This document shows, piece by piece, positions 44,922 to 53,517 of a DNA stretch of 53,517 nt. This stretch comes from an uncultured Verrucomicrobiales bacterium. Lineage in GTDB: Bacteria > Verrucomicrobiota > Verrucomicrobiia > Verrucomicrobiales > Akkermansiaceae. Position numbers and translations under genes: made by a program. The notes beneath the pieces were generated by a model that saw nothing but the letters and a program-made list of their open reading frames with translations, did not search any database and was not told the DNA's origin. The stretch lies in contig CALBVY010000051.1 of assembly GCA_937969495.1 (NCBI GenBank), positions 1 to 53,517 of the forward strand, given 5' to 3'. Numbering within the stretch: the stretch's first letter is position 1; each line of letters begins with the position of its first letter.

Positions 44922-45470
44922 ATGCCGTCAGATTCCATGATCACTTTTCATTGTCCTAGCTGTGAAACAAGGCTCCAAGTGCCTGAGCAGATGGTTGATG
45001 TGGTGGGGCCATGCCCACGATGCGCTGCGAGTATTCGTGCGCCTCATACTCAGCCCTCGGTCTCTGATGTGACAGAGTCTATGGCGAGCGAAGTGGCACA
45101 AGGGAAGAGTCTTCCACAGCGTTCTCAGTGGATGAAAGTGGCATTTTCCCTAGCCTTTCTATGTACTGCGGCCGTGCTGGTACTCATAACACTAAATGCT
45201 GGAAGTATGATTGGTCTATGGCAAGAGATGCCTGCTACTGAAACTTCTACACCACTGGCTGAAACCAAGCAGCTAGATCTCATCACCACACCCGAGGAAA
45301 CTTCGCTAAAAGTATCCGAACCCTCAGAAATCAAACCCCCAATCACTAAGCCTATTTTACCAATGGAGCAGCCTGCTGCTCCTACTCCAGCGAAAACACC
45401 AGCCCCTCCTACCTCCAAGCCACCAGAAGGAGAATTCCCGGATCTCTTACCACCCCCCACAGGGAGTTAG
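44922..45470 (+). CDS. Zinc-ribbon membrane protein
   Basis: A 182-residue protein. The N-terminal ribbon has two CxxC pairs, FHCPSC and GPCPRC, as in MJ0042-type ribbons. One membrane helix (WMKVAFSLAFLCTAAVLVLI, about 67-86) is followed by a Pro/Thr/Ser/Glu-rich tail (QPAAPTPAKTPAPPTSKPPE) that should lie outside the membrane. The ribbon is cytoplasmic if the helix inserts normally. The alternative start at 44937 (MITFHCPSC) fits the ribbon family slightly better. Function unknown. Confidence 0.72.
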   Translation: MPSDSMITFHCPSCETRLQVPEQMVDVVGPCPRCAASIRAPHTQPSVSDVTESMASEVAQGKSLPQRSQWMKVAFSLAFLCTAAVLVLITLNAGSMIGLWQEMPATETSTPLAETKQLDLITTPEETSLKVSEPSEIKPPITKPILPMEQPAAPTPAKTPAPPTSKPPEGEFPDLLPPPTGS

Positions 45471-45489
45471 TAAATCGTCATTAATTCGA

Positions 45490-46176
45490 TTACTTTTTAG
45501 CCTTTACGTAGACAAATGCCTGCTGCCTCTGGTAGCGTTTAATCTTGGCGTCCGTGTTAATTCTAATCATGCCTAAGCTAGGCTTACTAACATCAGTAGG
45601 CGTAATGGTAAGCTCATATTCCCAGCCCTCACGGATTGTTTTGATCGTGTAGGGAAAAGCGTCGTTACTTCCGCTAATACTCTTGATATTGATAGGTTGG
45701 TCGTGATGTACTTTGAGTTTGATTGTTTTGGCTTTTTTACTTCCGTTTTGCTCCCAAGCGAGGCTTTTGGGTAAAAGTTCAAAGAGCACGGGGATGGTGA
45801 TTTTTACCGATAACACAGTGGAAGGAATTTCAGCCGGATCATCTTTGGTCCAGAGCATCACGGTTTTTTCCTGAGTGCCGGAGAAACTACCTAGCTCAAA
45901 GTCGATATGAATTTCTCCTTTTTCCCCTGGTTTGTAGATCATCTGGGAGTTTTTTATCCGGGCGTTTAGACAAGAACACGCGGAGTTCCAGCGCACAATA
46001 GTGATGGTGCGCTTGGAAGTGTTTTCAAAAGTGTAAGGCACGGTGACCTTAAGATCTCCAGCCTTAGTCGCTACCGCTTTTTTCTCTGAGTCAAAGGTTA
46101 ATCCCTTAGCTCCTTGTGCCGTAATAGGAGTTAGCAGAGCGAAGGCGAGTAGAAAAAAAGGAGTAAAAATACGCAT
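45490..46176 (-). CDS. DUF1573-domain secreted protein
   Basis: A 228-residue exported protein. It has a signal peptide (MRIFTPFFLLAFALLTPITA) and then a DUF1573/immunoglobulin-like fold: KVTVPYTFENTSKRTITIVR and the landmark SACSCLNARI. A second beta-sandwich half includes IPVLFELLPKSLAWEQNGSK. DUF1573 proteins are common in Bacteroidetes and Verrucomicrobia and their role is unknown. It is the last gene of the sigma/anti-sigma operon, only 4 nt after the preceding stop, so it is probably controlled by that sigma factor. Confidence 0.85.
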   Translation of the reverse strand: MRIFTPFFLLAFALLTPITAQGAKGLTFDSEKKAVATKAGDLKVTVPYTFENTSKRTITIVRWNSACSCLNARIKNSQMIYKPGEKGEIHIDFELGSFSGTQEKTVMLWTKDDPAEIPSTVLSVKITIPVLFELLPKSLAWEQNGSKKAKTIKLKVHHDQPINIKSISGSNDAFPYTIKTIREGWEYELTITPTDVSKPSLGMIRINTDAKIKRYQRQQAFVYVKAKK

Positions 46177-46180
46177 GATG

Positions 46181-46696
46181 TTAGGATTTGCTAGAAAGTT
46201 CGATAAGTTCTACGGAAATGATAAGTCTGCCGCTGCGCCATTTGGGACCAAGGATGAGTAATGGCCTTCCTTTGTAGAGTAGAGGGTCACTTTTCATAAC
46301 TTTACGTTTATGCTGCCAAAGTTCAAGATCAAGCTTGAGGCCTCCCTGCTCATTGCGCCCGCGGGATTCAAAGCTGAGCATGATTTCCTCTGAAGGCTTT
46401 AGGGGTGATGCCCAGTTCTCATAACTTCTCAGGACAGATCGGGTATCATCGCCAAGCTTACGGTAATTTTTAAAACGCATTTTCTTAATACCTTGCAGCC
46501 TCTTTAACTCTGCTCCTAACACAGCTATGGCATTTTTCCCGACATCTTCTGTGCTGCCGTTTGTGCCAAAATATACCGTCGTTTTTACCTTACCTATTTG
46601 ATCCTTGCCCACATCCTTGCTGGCGTCTTGAGCATAAAGAGCTCCACAACTCAGAAAAAGAATGAGTAAAGACAGGATGGCTCTGCCGTGTGTCAT
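46181..46696 (-). CDS. Secreted protein of unknown function in the sigma operon
   Basis: A 171-residue protein started at the ATG at 46696 (MTHGRAILSLLILFLSCGAL). The frame begins at 46732, but that start would overlap the anti-sigma gene, and the later one gives a proper signal peptide. The mature part is basic and rich in beta-strand patterns (EIMLSFESRGRNEQGGLKLD, LLILGPKWRSGRLIISVELI). No known family. It lies between the anti-sigma gene and the DUF1573 gene with short gaps. Confidence 0.65.
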   Translation of the reverse strand: MTHGRAILSLLILFLSCGALYAQDASKDVGKDQIGKVKTTVYFGTNGSTEDVGKNAIAVLGAELKRLQGIKKMRFKNYRKLGDDTRSVLRSYENWASPLKPSEEIMLSFESRGRNEQGGLKLDLELWQHKRKVMKSDPLLYKGRPLLILGPKWRSGRLIISVELIELSSKS

Positions 46697-46715
46697 ATAG
46701 GGGGTGTTGTGCAAT

Positions 46716-47288
46716 TTAGTAAACATACTCATTACTGACCATAGCTTTGTTAGGATCGGCTACGGTGGGGTTTCCTGCCATTTCCAAATGATCCGGAATA
46801 TCTTGTAAGCCTTCGATGACAATGACGGTAGCGTCTTGCTCCTTGTCCACAAAGATATTGGCCTGCACACCGATGTCAGGTGTGTAGACAGTGGGTGTAA
46901 GAGTTGCCACTGTTTGATCTGTGATTCCAGAGCTTGGTGTAGATGTTTGAGTGCCGAGGTAGAAACATAGCGCCATGGCTCCGGCGGCAAGGGGGGCGGC
47001 TAACCAGCGCCAGATACCTCCGCTATTTTTAACTGCTGCACGAGTAGGTGCAGGGCTCTCTTCCTTAATCGCTGTTAGAATACGCTGATTGAAAAAATCT
47101 GGGTAAGGTGGCTCAACACTGTCTGGCAGGGTAGCTTGAATGTCCTGACACATAGCCTGAATGGCATCACGCTCAGCCAGTAACTCTGGATGCTGCTGAG
47201 CCCAAGCTTCCATGCGCTGGAGGTCTTCCCCTTCCAAGAGGTCATCCATCCAGAGTGTTAGTGTCGTTTCATCAGGTGGTATCTTCAT
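46716..47288 (-). CDS. Anti-sigma factor, membrane anchored
   Basis: A 190-residue protein directly after the ECF sigma gene. The N-terminal region has the acidic helical pattern of anti-sigma domains (PPDETTLTLWMDDLLEGEDL and RMEAWAQQHPELLAERDAI). One membrane helix lies at about 92-112 (WRWLAAPLAAGAMALCFYLG). The C-terminal part is periplasmic, with VIVIEGLQDIPDHLEMAGN. Zinc-binding HxxxCxxC residues are not present. The role as an anti-sigma factor is inferred from position and layout, since sequence is weakly conserved. Confidence 0.7.
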   Translation of the reverse strand: MKIPPDETTLTLWMDDLLEGEDLQRMEAWAQQHPELLAERDAIQAMCQDIQATLPDSVEPPYPDFFNQRILTAIKEESPAPTRAAVKNSGGIWRWLAAPLAAGAMALCFYLGTQTSTPSSGITDQTVATLTPTVYTPDIGVQANIFVDKEQDATVIVIEGLQDIPDHLEMAGNPTVADPNKAMVSNEYVY

Positions 47289-47327
47289 GGCAATATGTTG
47301 GTGGTGGTTTCAAAAAAATAGGATGTC

Positions 47328-48053
47328 TTAGGAAGTGGTGAGTATGGTCTGGAGTTTTTTACGCGCGTAGTGGAGCCGGCTCATGACTGTGCCGAGCGAG
47401 TTACTAGTAATTTCGGCGATTTCCTTGTAGTCTAGACCCTGAACCTCACGGAGAAGGATGACTTCACGGTGTTCTTCAGAAAGTTTGGCAATGGCGCCTT
47501 TAAGCTGAGCGCGTAGTTCTTGGCGTTCCATGGCCTCATCTGGACGGGCGCTTTGATGAGGGGCTGTGGGGGCACCAGACTCGATATTTTCAGAATCAAA
47601 TATCTCATCGTTAAGCTCTCCATCGCCCTGAATCTTGCGCTTACGCACCCAGTCATAAACGACGTTGTGGCTGATCCGGAAAAGCCAAGTAGAGAAGCGT
47701 GCTTTCCCCTCAAACTTAGGGAGTGCACGCCACGCTTTGATGAATGCCTCTTGGGCGAGATCCCAGGCATCCGCATCATTTTTAACCATATTAACGATCA
47801 TGGCATAAACCTTTCCTCGGTGTTTACTAACGAGAATATCAAAGGCACGAGTATCCCCAGCCTGCGCCTTACGCACCAGCTCGACATCTTCGGCAGCTTC
47901 TTTTTCCGCATTATTTTGGGTTTGGTTGATTTCTAATGAGTGGTTGGATTTCCCCTTCTTGCCACTGCCTCCACCCGCCGCCGGGCCTAGGCCGGAGTCA
48001 GAGGGGATGGGTCCTTGTATTCCTTTGGACGTAAAGTGGCGAAATATATTCAT
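47328..48053 (-). CDS. ECF-type RNA polymerase sigma factor
   Basis: A 241-residue sigma-70-family protein. The start was set at 48053 (MNIFRHFTSKGIQGPIPSDS); the frame runs to 48110 but those residues look like spacer. A Gly/Ser-rich N-terminal extension of about 50 residues precedes region 2 (RAFDILVSKHRGKVYAMIVN, ADAWDLAQEAFIKAWRALPK, ARFSTWLFRISHNVVYDWVR). Region 4 is KLSEEHREVILLREVQGLDY with KEIAEITSNSLGTVMSRLHY. It would direct expression of its own operon (anti-sigma, a secreted protein and DUF1573). Extension aside, it is closest to the RpoE/SigW-like group. Confidence 0.93.
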   Translation of the reverse strand: MNIFRHFTSKGIQGPIPSDSGLGPAAGGGSGKKGKSNHSLEINQTQNNAEKEAAEDVELVRKAQAGDTRAFDILVSKHRGKVYAMIVNMVKNDADAWDLAQEAFIKAWRALPKFEGKARFSTWLFRISHNVVYDWVRKRKIQGDGELNDEIFDSENIESGAPTAPHQSARPDEAMERQELRAQLKGAIAKLSEEHREVILLREVQGLDYKEIAEITSNSLGTVMSRLHYARKKLQTILTTS

Positions 48054-48243
48054 CAGAATCTCTAATATGAGTATCGGCTGTAGAATGGGTGAGATGATCG
48101 CAAATGACAAGACGTGGTTTTACGCAAGTTATGGCTTCAGGAGCTGGGTAAATAGAGCGGTTTTCTCTGTGTCATAAAAAAACGTGGCATAAGGTGCTTT
48201 TCGTTTCGCATTTCTCATATCGAGGTCTAGGATGCTCACAGCG

Positions 48244-48807
48244 ATGCAATGTGATCACTGTGACAGCAAAGCCACCGTTTTTTTTACCCAGATTATCGGT
48301 AGCTCATCCAAGAAATCCTCTTTATGTGAAAAGTGCGCCTCTGAAAAAGGAGTAACTGATCCAGAAGGATTTGTATCTGATGATGTAGATTTGTCTTCGG
48401 CATTAGAGCAGGCTGCATCAATGCCACATATTCCAGAGGGGCTGGCTACTAGCACCCAAGCAGTTACCAAAGAGCCAGGGAACCACCTCTGTCCTGGCTG
48501 TGGTTTTGCATTTGATGATTTAAAAAAGACTGGGCGTCTAGGCTGCAGCCAGTGTTATCAATTTTTCCGTGAGGAAATTAAGCTTAACCTTGAGGGTATG
48601 CATAAAGATACCTGCCATGTAGGACGGGTACCAGCAGGTATGCTAGAGGCATTTCAATATCAGCAGAAACTGGAGAAACTAGAGCAGAAAAAAGCCGCCG
48701 CCATCGCTGCTGAAGACTACGAAAAGGCAGGCGCGCTGCATGAAGAGATCGAAAAACTTTCTGCCGAATCTCAGGAAGGAAGCCCGACCACAAATACTGA
48801 ACCCTAA
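48244..48807 (+). CDS. mcsA: McsA-like zinc-finger protein (activator of McsB)
   Basis: A 187-residue protein from the ATG at 48244 (MQCDHCDSKATVFFTQI). An in-frame start at 48232 adds four residues. It has two zinc-finger pairs, CDHC/CEKC and CPGC/CSQC (GFAFDDLKKTGRLGCSQCYQ), then the McsA Phe/Arg-rich link and a C-terminal UVR motif (AAEDYEKAGALHEEIEKLSA). McsA proteins activate the arginine kinase McsB and form a complex with it. The operon order mcsA, mcsB, clpC is kept, with 6 and 28 nt gaps. Confidence 0.85.
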   Translation: MQCDHCDSKATVFFTQIIGSSSKKSSLCEKCASEKGVTDPEGFVSDDVDLSSALEQAASMPHIPEGLATSTQAVTKEPGNHLCPGCGFAFDDLKKTGRLGCSQCYQFFREEIKLNLEGMHKDTCHVGRVPAGMLEAFQYQQKLEKLEQKKAAAIAAEDYEKAGALHEEIEKLSAESQEGSPTTNTEP

Positions 48808-48813
48808 GAGGCC

Positions 48814-49911
48814 ATGATGAGATTTTCTACATTACTCAAACATCCAGCAGACTGGATGATCGGCGCAGATTCAGATAGTGCCGTGGTGCTTACCAGCAGG
48901 ATTCGTCTAGCGCGTAATGTGCGTGACACCCCCTTCCCTGGCTGGGCAAGAAAATCAGAGCGTATTGATATCCTATCAAAGCTACGTCCTGCCATCGAGG
49001 ATCTGTCTGAAATGAAAAACGCCTTTTCCCATAGCCTCGGTGAACTTACCTCAGTGCAAAAACAAGTCTTAGTAGAGCGCCACCTTATCAGTAGGGAACA
49101 AGCTGCACGCAGCGAGGGTAGCGCCGTAGTGGTTAATCGCGCCCAGACCCTGAGTGTGATGATTAATGAAGAAGATCATCTACGGCTCCAGTCTATCCGC
49201 TCCGGTCTTCATCTCCAAGAAGCATATGAACTGATCGCAAATGTCGATGAGCAGCTGGAAAAAGAACTGCCTTACGCCTTCGATCACGAGCTTGGCTACA
49301 TGACGGCATGCCCCACTAACCTCGGCACGGGGCTCCGCGCTTCTGCCATGCTCCACCTGCCTGGTCTCGTTATTAGTGACCACATCAGCCAGGTGATCCA
49401 AGCAGTGGGTAAGCTAGGTCTTGCGGTTCGCGGCATCTTTGGTGAAGGCACAGAGTCCCTCGGGCATCTCTTCCAGATATCCAATCAATCCACCCTAGGA
49501 GAGAGTGAAAAAACCATTATTAGCCGGCTAGAACGAGTCATCCGTAAGATACGCGATCACGAGCGTAATGCGCGGCTTAAACTCGTAGAAGATGATCCTC
49601 AAATGATCGCCGATAAGATCGCCCGTGCCTATGGTCTTCTAAAGTATGCATACGTCATCGATTCCAAAGAAGCCCTGAACCACATCTCACTCGTTCGGCT
49701 AGGTGCCGACATGGGCTGTTTCCCTCAAGAGACACTTCAACTCTGTGACTCACTATTAATGGACATCGAGCCCGCACACCTTCAGCATCACGCCAAGCGT
49801 AAGCTTACTCCGGAAGAAAGAGACACCTTACGCTCCGAAATCATGCGTAGCAGGTTGCAAAATTTGCCTTCCCCTATTATATCTTTTATAAAGAATCCAA
49901 ATACCGATTAG
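48814..49911 (+). CDS. mcsB: Protein-arginine kinase McsB
   Basis: A 365-residue member of the ATP:guanido phosphotransferase family. The N-terminal catalytic loop is VVLTSRIRLARNVRDTPFPG, the acidic loop is MINEEDHLRLQSIRSGLHLQ, and the nucleotide site is ACPTNLGTGLRASAMLHLPG. McsB phosphorylates arginine in damaged proteins, marking them for ClpCP. The gene is found mostly in Firmicutes but also in some other phyla. Two adjacent ATGs (48814 and 48817) are possible starts. It lies between the activator gene and clpC. Confidence 0.92.
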   Translation: MMRFSTLLKHPADWMIGADSDSAVVLTSRIRLARNVRDTPFPGWARKSERIDILSKLRPAIEDLSEMKNAFSHSLGELTSVQKQVLVERHLISREQAARSEGSAVVVNRAQTLSVMINEEDHLRLQSIRSGLHLQEAYELIANVDEQLEKELPYAFDHELGYMTACPTNLGTGLRASAMLHLPGLVISDHISQVIQAVGKLGLAVRGIFGEGTESLGHLFQISNQSTLGESEKTIISRLERVIRKIRDHERNARLKLVEDDPQMIADKIARAYGLLKYAYVIDSKEALNHISLVRLGADMGCFPQETLQLCDSLLMDIEPAHLQHHAKRKLTPEERDTLRSEIMRSRLQNLPSPIISFIKNPNTD

Positions 49912-49939
49912 CCACCCCCCTGTTTAACCAGACAATATT

Positions 49940-52441
49940 ATGAATAATTTCACTCCAAGAGCCCAACAGGTTCTCGCGCTTGCGCGTAAAGAAGCAGATC
50001 GCTTCAATCACAACTATGTGGGAACCGAACACATCTTGTTAGGTTTAATCAAACTCGGCCAAGGCGTAGCTGTTAGCGTTCTTCAAAATATGGGACTAGA
50101 CCTTGAAACAGTCCGTATCGAGGTGGAAAAGCAAGTAGGATCAGGACCAGATCAAAAAATGGGGGGTAACATCCCTTACACACCACGTGTTAAGAAAGTC
50201 CTCGCACTTTCAGACAAAGAAGCGCAGCAGTTAGACCACTCCTACGTTGGCACCGAGCACCTACTGCTCGGTTTACTCCGTGAAGGTGAGGGTGTAGCAG
50301 CGCGTGTCCTTGCTAGCCTAGAAGTGGATATTAATCAGACTCGACAAGAAATTCTCGCTGAGATCGATCCAAACTTTAGCCCCGAAGACCTTGAAGATGA
50401 ATTTGATGAGTTCGATGACGATGGGCAACCACCCGAGGATGGAGAAGGTGACGGAAAGTCCAAGACCCCTGCGCTCAAGGCCTTTGGCCGAGATCTTACC
50501 AAGCTGGCTGAAAAAAATAAGCTGGATCCTGTCATCGGGCGTGAATCTGAGATCGAACGCGTCATCCAAATCCTCTGCCGACGCACCAAAAATAACCCTG
50601 TTCTCATCGGTGAAGCCGGTGTGGGTAAAACAGCTATCGTTGAAGGTCTTGCCCAAGAAATCATCATTGGTAACGTCCCAGAGCTACTTCGTGGTAAACG
50701 AGTCATCACCCTAGACCTCGCACTCATGGTCGCAGGGACAAAGTACCGAGGCCAGTTCGAAGAACGCATCAAAGCGGTCATGGACGAAATCCGCAAAGCA
50801 GAAAACATCATCCTCTTTATTGATGAACTCCACACCATCGTAGGAGCAGGTTCCGCAGAAGGCGCCATGGATGCATCTAACATTATTAAACCTGCACTAA
50901 GCCGTGCAGAACTTCAGTGTGTGGGTGCCACCACCATCAACGAATACCGCAAGTTTATTGAAAAGGACTCCGCACTAGAGCGCCGTTTCCAAAAAGTGAA
51001 AGTGAAAGAGCCCTCACAAGAAGATGCCATCGCTATCTTACAGGGTCTCCGTTTTAAATATGAAGATCATCATAAAGCAACCTACACACAGGGTGCACTA
51101 GAAGCTTCTGTCAAACTTTCCTCACGTTACTTATCAGACCGCTATCTACCGGACAAAGCCATCGATGTGCTCGATGAAGCGGGCGCACGCGCGCGTATTG
51201 GCCAGATGACACGCCCTCCTAACTTAAAAGACCTTGAGGCAAAAATCATCGAAATCCAGGAGGAAAAAGTAGCCGCCATCAATGATCAAAACTTTGAAGA
51301 AGCTGCCGCCATGCGCGACGCTGAGAAAAATGCTAAACAAGAGCTCGAAGAACTCGTCACTACATGGAAAGCAGAAAGTGAGGAATCCATCGTCGAAGTA
51401 GACGAGGATGAAATCATGGCGGTCATTTCCAAGTGGACCGGTGTGCCACTCCAGCGTATGGAGGAAAAAGAAGCTGCCAAACTCCTGCAAATGGAGGAAA
51501 AACTCAAGGAATCCGTGATTGGTCAAGACACCGCCGTGGTGACTATTTCCAAGGCTTTGCGCCGTTCACGGGCTGACCTCAAAGACCCTCGCCGCCCGAT
51601 CGGCTCCTTCCTCTTTCTTGGGCCTACTGGTGTGGGTAAAACCTACCTAGCAAGAAATCTCGCTGAATTTATGTTCGGTGATCCGGATAGCCTGATTCAG
51701 ATTGATATGTCTGAGTACATGGAAAAGTTCTCCACCTCTCGTTTAATTGGCTCCCCTCCTGGATATGTTGGCTACGAAGAAGGTGGTCAGCTTTCTGAGG
51801 CCGTAAGACGCCGTCCATATTCTGTGGTTCTCTTTGACGAAATCGAAAAAGCTCACCCAGATGTCATGAATCTTCTCCTTCAAATTCTCGAAGAAGGAAT
51901 GGTAACAGACAGCTTTGGCCGTAAGATTGATTTCCGGAACACTATCATCATTCTTACTTCCAATGTAGGAGCCTCCAGTATCAAACGCCAAACCTCCCTA
52001 GGATTTGGAGCGATGCAGGAAGACGAAGGTGACTTCGAGGGCATGAAGGCCAAGATACTCGAAGAGGCTAAAAGACACTTCAAGCCAGAGTTCCTCAATC
52101 GTCTCGATGACACCGTAGTCTTTCACATGCTGGAGAAAGAGGCACTTAATGTCATCGTTGATCTTGAGTGCTCTAAGCTCTTCACTCGTCTCGAGGACAA
52201 AGGTATCACCCTCAAGCTTGAAAAAGCTGCACGTGAGTTACTTATGGAAAAAGGATATGATCCTAACTACGGAGCACGCCCCATGCGCCGTGCCGTGGAA
52301 CGTTACCTCGAAGATCCACTTGCCGAGGCACTACTCCGCGCAGATATCAAAGAAGGTGACACCGTCAAAGTAACACGTAAAAAAGATAGCGAAGACTTAT
52401 CATTCAAGCCCGTCACCCCCAAGGGTAAGGCCAAAGCGTAA
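49940..52441 (+). CDS. clpC: ATP-dependent Clp protease ATP-binding subunit ClpC
   Basis: An 833-residue AAA+ unfoldase. The N-domain has two repeats ([20 protein letters not shown] and [20 protein letters not shown]), followed by an acidic linker. The first AAA module has Walker [16 protein letters not shown] and Walker [11 protein letters not shown]. The middle region carries a UVR motif ([20 protein letters not shown]), which marks ClpC rather than ClpA or ClpB. The second AAA module has [17 protein letters not shown] and [14 protein letters not shown]. Substrates come via McsB-made phospho-arginine. ClpP is not in the window. A terminator follows. Confidence 0.97.
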   Translation: MNNFTPRAQQVLALARKEADRFNHNYVGTEHILLGLIKLGQGVAVSVLQNMGLDLETVRIEVEKQVGSGPDQKMGGNIPYTPRVKKVLALSDKEAQQLDHSYVGTEHLLLGLLREGEGVAARVLASLEVDINQTRQEILAEIDPNFSPEDLEDEFDEFDDDGQPPEDGEGDGKSKTPALKAFGRDLTKLAEKNKLDPVIGRESEIERVIQILCRRTKNNPVLIGEAGVGKTAIVEGLAQEIIIGNVPELLRGKRVITLDLALMVAGTKYRGQFEERIKAVMDEIRKAENIILFIDELHTIVGAGSAEGAMDASNIIKPALSRAELQCVGATTINEYRKFIEKDSALERRFQKVKVKEPSQEDAIAILQGLRFKYEDHHKATYTQGALEASVKLSSRYLSDRYLPDKAIDVLDEAGARARIGQMTRPPNLKDLEAKIIEIQEEKVAAINDQNFEEAAAMRDAEKNAKQELEELVTTWKAESEESIVEVDEDEIMAVISKWTGVPLQRMEEKEAAKLLQMEEKLKESVIGQDTAVVTISKALRRSRADLKDPRRPIGSFLFLGPTGVGKTYLARNLAEFMFGDPDSLIQIDMSEYMEKFSTSRLIGSPPGYVGYEEGGQLSEAVRRRPYSVVLFDEIEKAHPDVMNLLLQILEEGMVTDSFGRKIDFRNTIIILTSNVGASSIKRQTSLGFGAMQEDEGDFEGMKAKILEEAKRHFKPEFLNRLDDTVVFHMLEKEALNVIVDLECSKLFTRLEDKGITLKLEKAARELLMEKGYDPNYGARPMRRAVERYLEDPLAEALLRADIKEGDTVKVTRKKDSEDLSFKPVTPKGKAKA

Positions 52442-52456
52442 CCACTTATTATCATC

Positions 52457-52500
52457 AAAACCCCGCTCGTGAGCAACCGCCTCACGGGCGGGGTTTTTTT
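52457..52500 (+). terminator. Rho-independent terminator of mcsA-mcsB-clpC
   Basis: AAAACCCCGCTCGTGAG pairs with CTCACGGGCGGGGTTTT (one T-G pair) over a 7-nt loop and runs into seven T. Confidence 0.92.
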
Positions 52501-52541
52501 GTACCCTTGACCTCACTCAAGCTTCGCGGCAGAACTACCAC

Positions 52542-52916
52542 ATGATCAAATTTCTTCACACTCGTATCCGCGTCTCCAATCCAGCAACCAGTATTTCCTT
52601 TTACCAAAAACTTGGCTTCGAGCTGGGTGAGCAAAAAACTTCACCACAAGGAAATCAACTAGCATTTCTCCATCTACCTGGGAACGAACATTTTCTAGAG
52701 TTAACTTACTCACCAGACTTCGAGGTCAAATTCCCTGAAGATCTTATGCACACAGCCGTAGGTGTGGAGGACATCATCGGCTACTGTGACCAGCTAGAAA
52801 ATGATGGTATCGAAATCTGGCCAGCCCAGTGGCGTGATAAATTCTCCTCAGGAGAAAGAAAAATGGCCTTCGTAACAGATCCAGACGGCTACGAAGTGGA
52901 AATTCTCGAGGTATAA
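52542..52916 (+). CDS. Glyoxalase I-like VOC-family protein
   Basis: A 124-residue vicinal oxygen chelate protein. The two beta-alpha-beta-beta-beta halves are visible: MIKFLHTRIRVSNPATSISF with YQKLGFELGEQK, and DLMHTAVGVEDIIGYCDQLE with FVTDPDGYEVEILEV. Candidate metal ligands are His6, the Glu in EHFLELTY, His in DLMHTAV and Glu in YEVEILEV, which would suit lactoylglutathione lyase. The substrate is not certain because the VOC family is broad. It lies alone after the clpC terminator. Confidence 0.85.
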   Translation: MIKFLHTRIRVSNPATSISFYQKLGFELGEQKTSPQGNQLAFLHLPGNEHFLELTYSPDFEVKFPEDLMHTAVGVEDIIGYCDQLENDGIEIWPAQWRDKFSSGERKMAFVTDPDGYEVEILEV

Positions 52917-52958
52917 ATCTACCAGCTCGATGATTCCGCTTGTTAATTCACGCCTCCC

Positions 52959-53450
52959 TTATTGTTTGAGGAAAATACGTTGCTCCCGGTAAGTAATAAC
53001 CGCGTTGCACTCACGCATGAAATCCGCACCAAACAATCCTACATAATCGATATCTTGCTGAAAGCGGTCTAAGTCAGTAGCGAGAATTTTTCTTTTTTTG
53101 AAAACAGCATTACCCATCGATACAGAATCTACCATGCATCCTGCAGCAGGTGCTGACCCGCCGATGCCATAAACTTTTTTATCCATCGGCCCCACAACCA
53201 CATTGTTATCCTGAGCTGCCTTCAAGTGTAGTAAGGAATTATCTGCACCTGTATCAATCAGCCATTTCACTGGGTTGTTATTTAATTTTCCATCCACAAA
53301 GATATGGTTATCCACTAATACCGCACTAATACTTTGGCCTTTTGCATTCGTAAAATTACGGTACTGAACTTCATCCTTAGCACTTATGGGAACTAAGCCA
53401 ACGGTCGCAGTGAAGGTAATGGCGATGGCTATACTGCGAAATAGATTCAT
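52959..53450 (-). CDS. Periplasmic retropepsin-like aspartic protease
   Basis: A 163-residue exported protein. It has a signal peptide (MNLFRSIAIAITFTATVGLV, cleaved near ISA) and then one retroviral-type aspartyl protease domain: WLIDTGADNSLLHL with the catalytic DTGA, a flap-like region VYGIGGSAPAAGCMV, and LFGADFMRECNAVITYREQR at the end. Such single-domain enzymes act as homodimers; their bacterial substrates are mostly unknown. The nearby end of the window gives no partner. Confidence 0.85.
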   Translation of the reverse strand: MNLFRSIAIAITFTATVGLVPISAKDEVQYRNFTNAKGQSISAVLVDNHIFVDGKLNNNPVKWLIDTGADNSLLHLKAAQDNNVVVGPMDKKVYGIGGSAPAAGCMVDSVSMGNAVFKKRKILATDLDRFQQDIDYVGLFGADFMRECNAVITYREQRIFLKQ

Positions 53451-53517
53451 GCGTAATAACAGATAATTGATTAGCCTAAGATTTTATTTGAAATCTTTAG
53501 AAATGATAAATTCACGC

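Overview
The window looks like a chromosomal segment of a Gram-negative-type bacterium of the PVC group, most likely Verrucomicrobiota. The reasons are many lipoproteins and an outer-membrane barrel, a DUF1080 (3-keto-disaccharide hydrolase) lipoprotein, a CBM9-like protein, DUF1573, a bactofilin, a McsA-McsB-ClpC locus, an F-type ATP synthase with unusually short delta and c subunits, and starts that almost never carry a Shine-Dalgarno motif. Base composition is moderate, with AT-richer patches at about 2.9-4.9 kb and 38.4-41.1 kb that look like accessory DNA. The phylum call is inference from gene content; no rRNA or tRNA gene was recognised.

Layout. 1-2.7 kb: a cut secreted-protein gene and pheT (no pheS beside it). 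2.7-4.9 kb: an AT-rich cassette (palindrome, DUF2975 membrane protein, YozG-like HTH, CPBP protease). 4.9-6.8 kb: a class II Fic protein and a small lipoprotein. 6.9-13.9 kb: a complete minus-strand atpBEFHAGDC operon with its terminator. 14-16.4 kb: a YiiX-like hydrolase, HU and a bactofilin. 16.5-23 kb: a nitrate-type ABC import locus (binding protein, permease, two ATPases) followed by an alginate-export-type outer-membrane barrel, with sigma-54-like -24/-12 elements before the first gene and before the barrel gene. 23-38.3 kb: mostly housekeeping (SWIM-SNF2 helicase, ParA, PabB, SOD, RmuC, Fur-type regulator, RuvB, ACT protein, DUF1080 protein, CBM9-like protein, a beta-hydroxyacid dehydrogenase, an alpha/beta hydrolase, an ankyrin lipoprotein). 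38.4-41.3 kb: an accessory patch with two orphan envelope proteins, an IS30 start scar, a MITE-like element, an AbrB-type/Doc toxin-antitoxin pair and another transposase-like scar. 41.3-53.5 kb: dnaE, a zinc-ribbon membrane protein, an ECF sigma/anti-sigma operon with two secreted proteins, mcsA-mcsB-clpC, a glyoxalase-fold protein and a periplasmic retropepsin-like protease.

How the genes work together. The nrt block could carry nitrate (or a similar anion) from the outer membrane to the cytoplasm in one locus, probably under nitrogen control. Its permease has an extra region of about 230 residues, mostly predicted coiled coil, between its first and second membrane segments; this is the most unusual protein architecture seen here. 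McsA, McsB and ClpC would form an arginine-phosphorylation-tagged proteolysis system lacking the CtsR repressor of Firmicutes. The sigma factor operon just upstream, on the opposite strand, shares its intergenic region. The most distinctive other signals are a Cys-rich tail on the Mn-type SOD, a 38-nt G-free leader in front of atpE, and the compact mobile-element graveyard around 40-41.3 kb.
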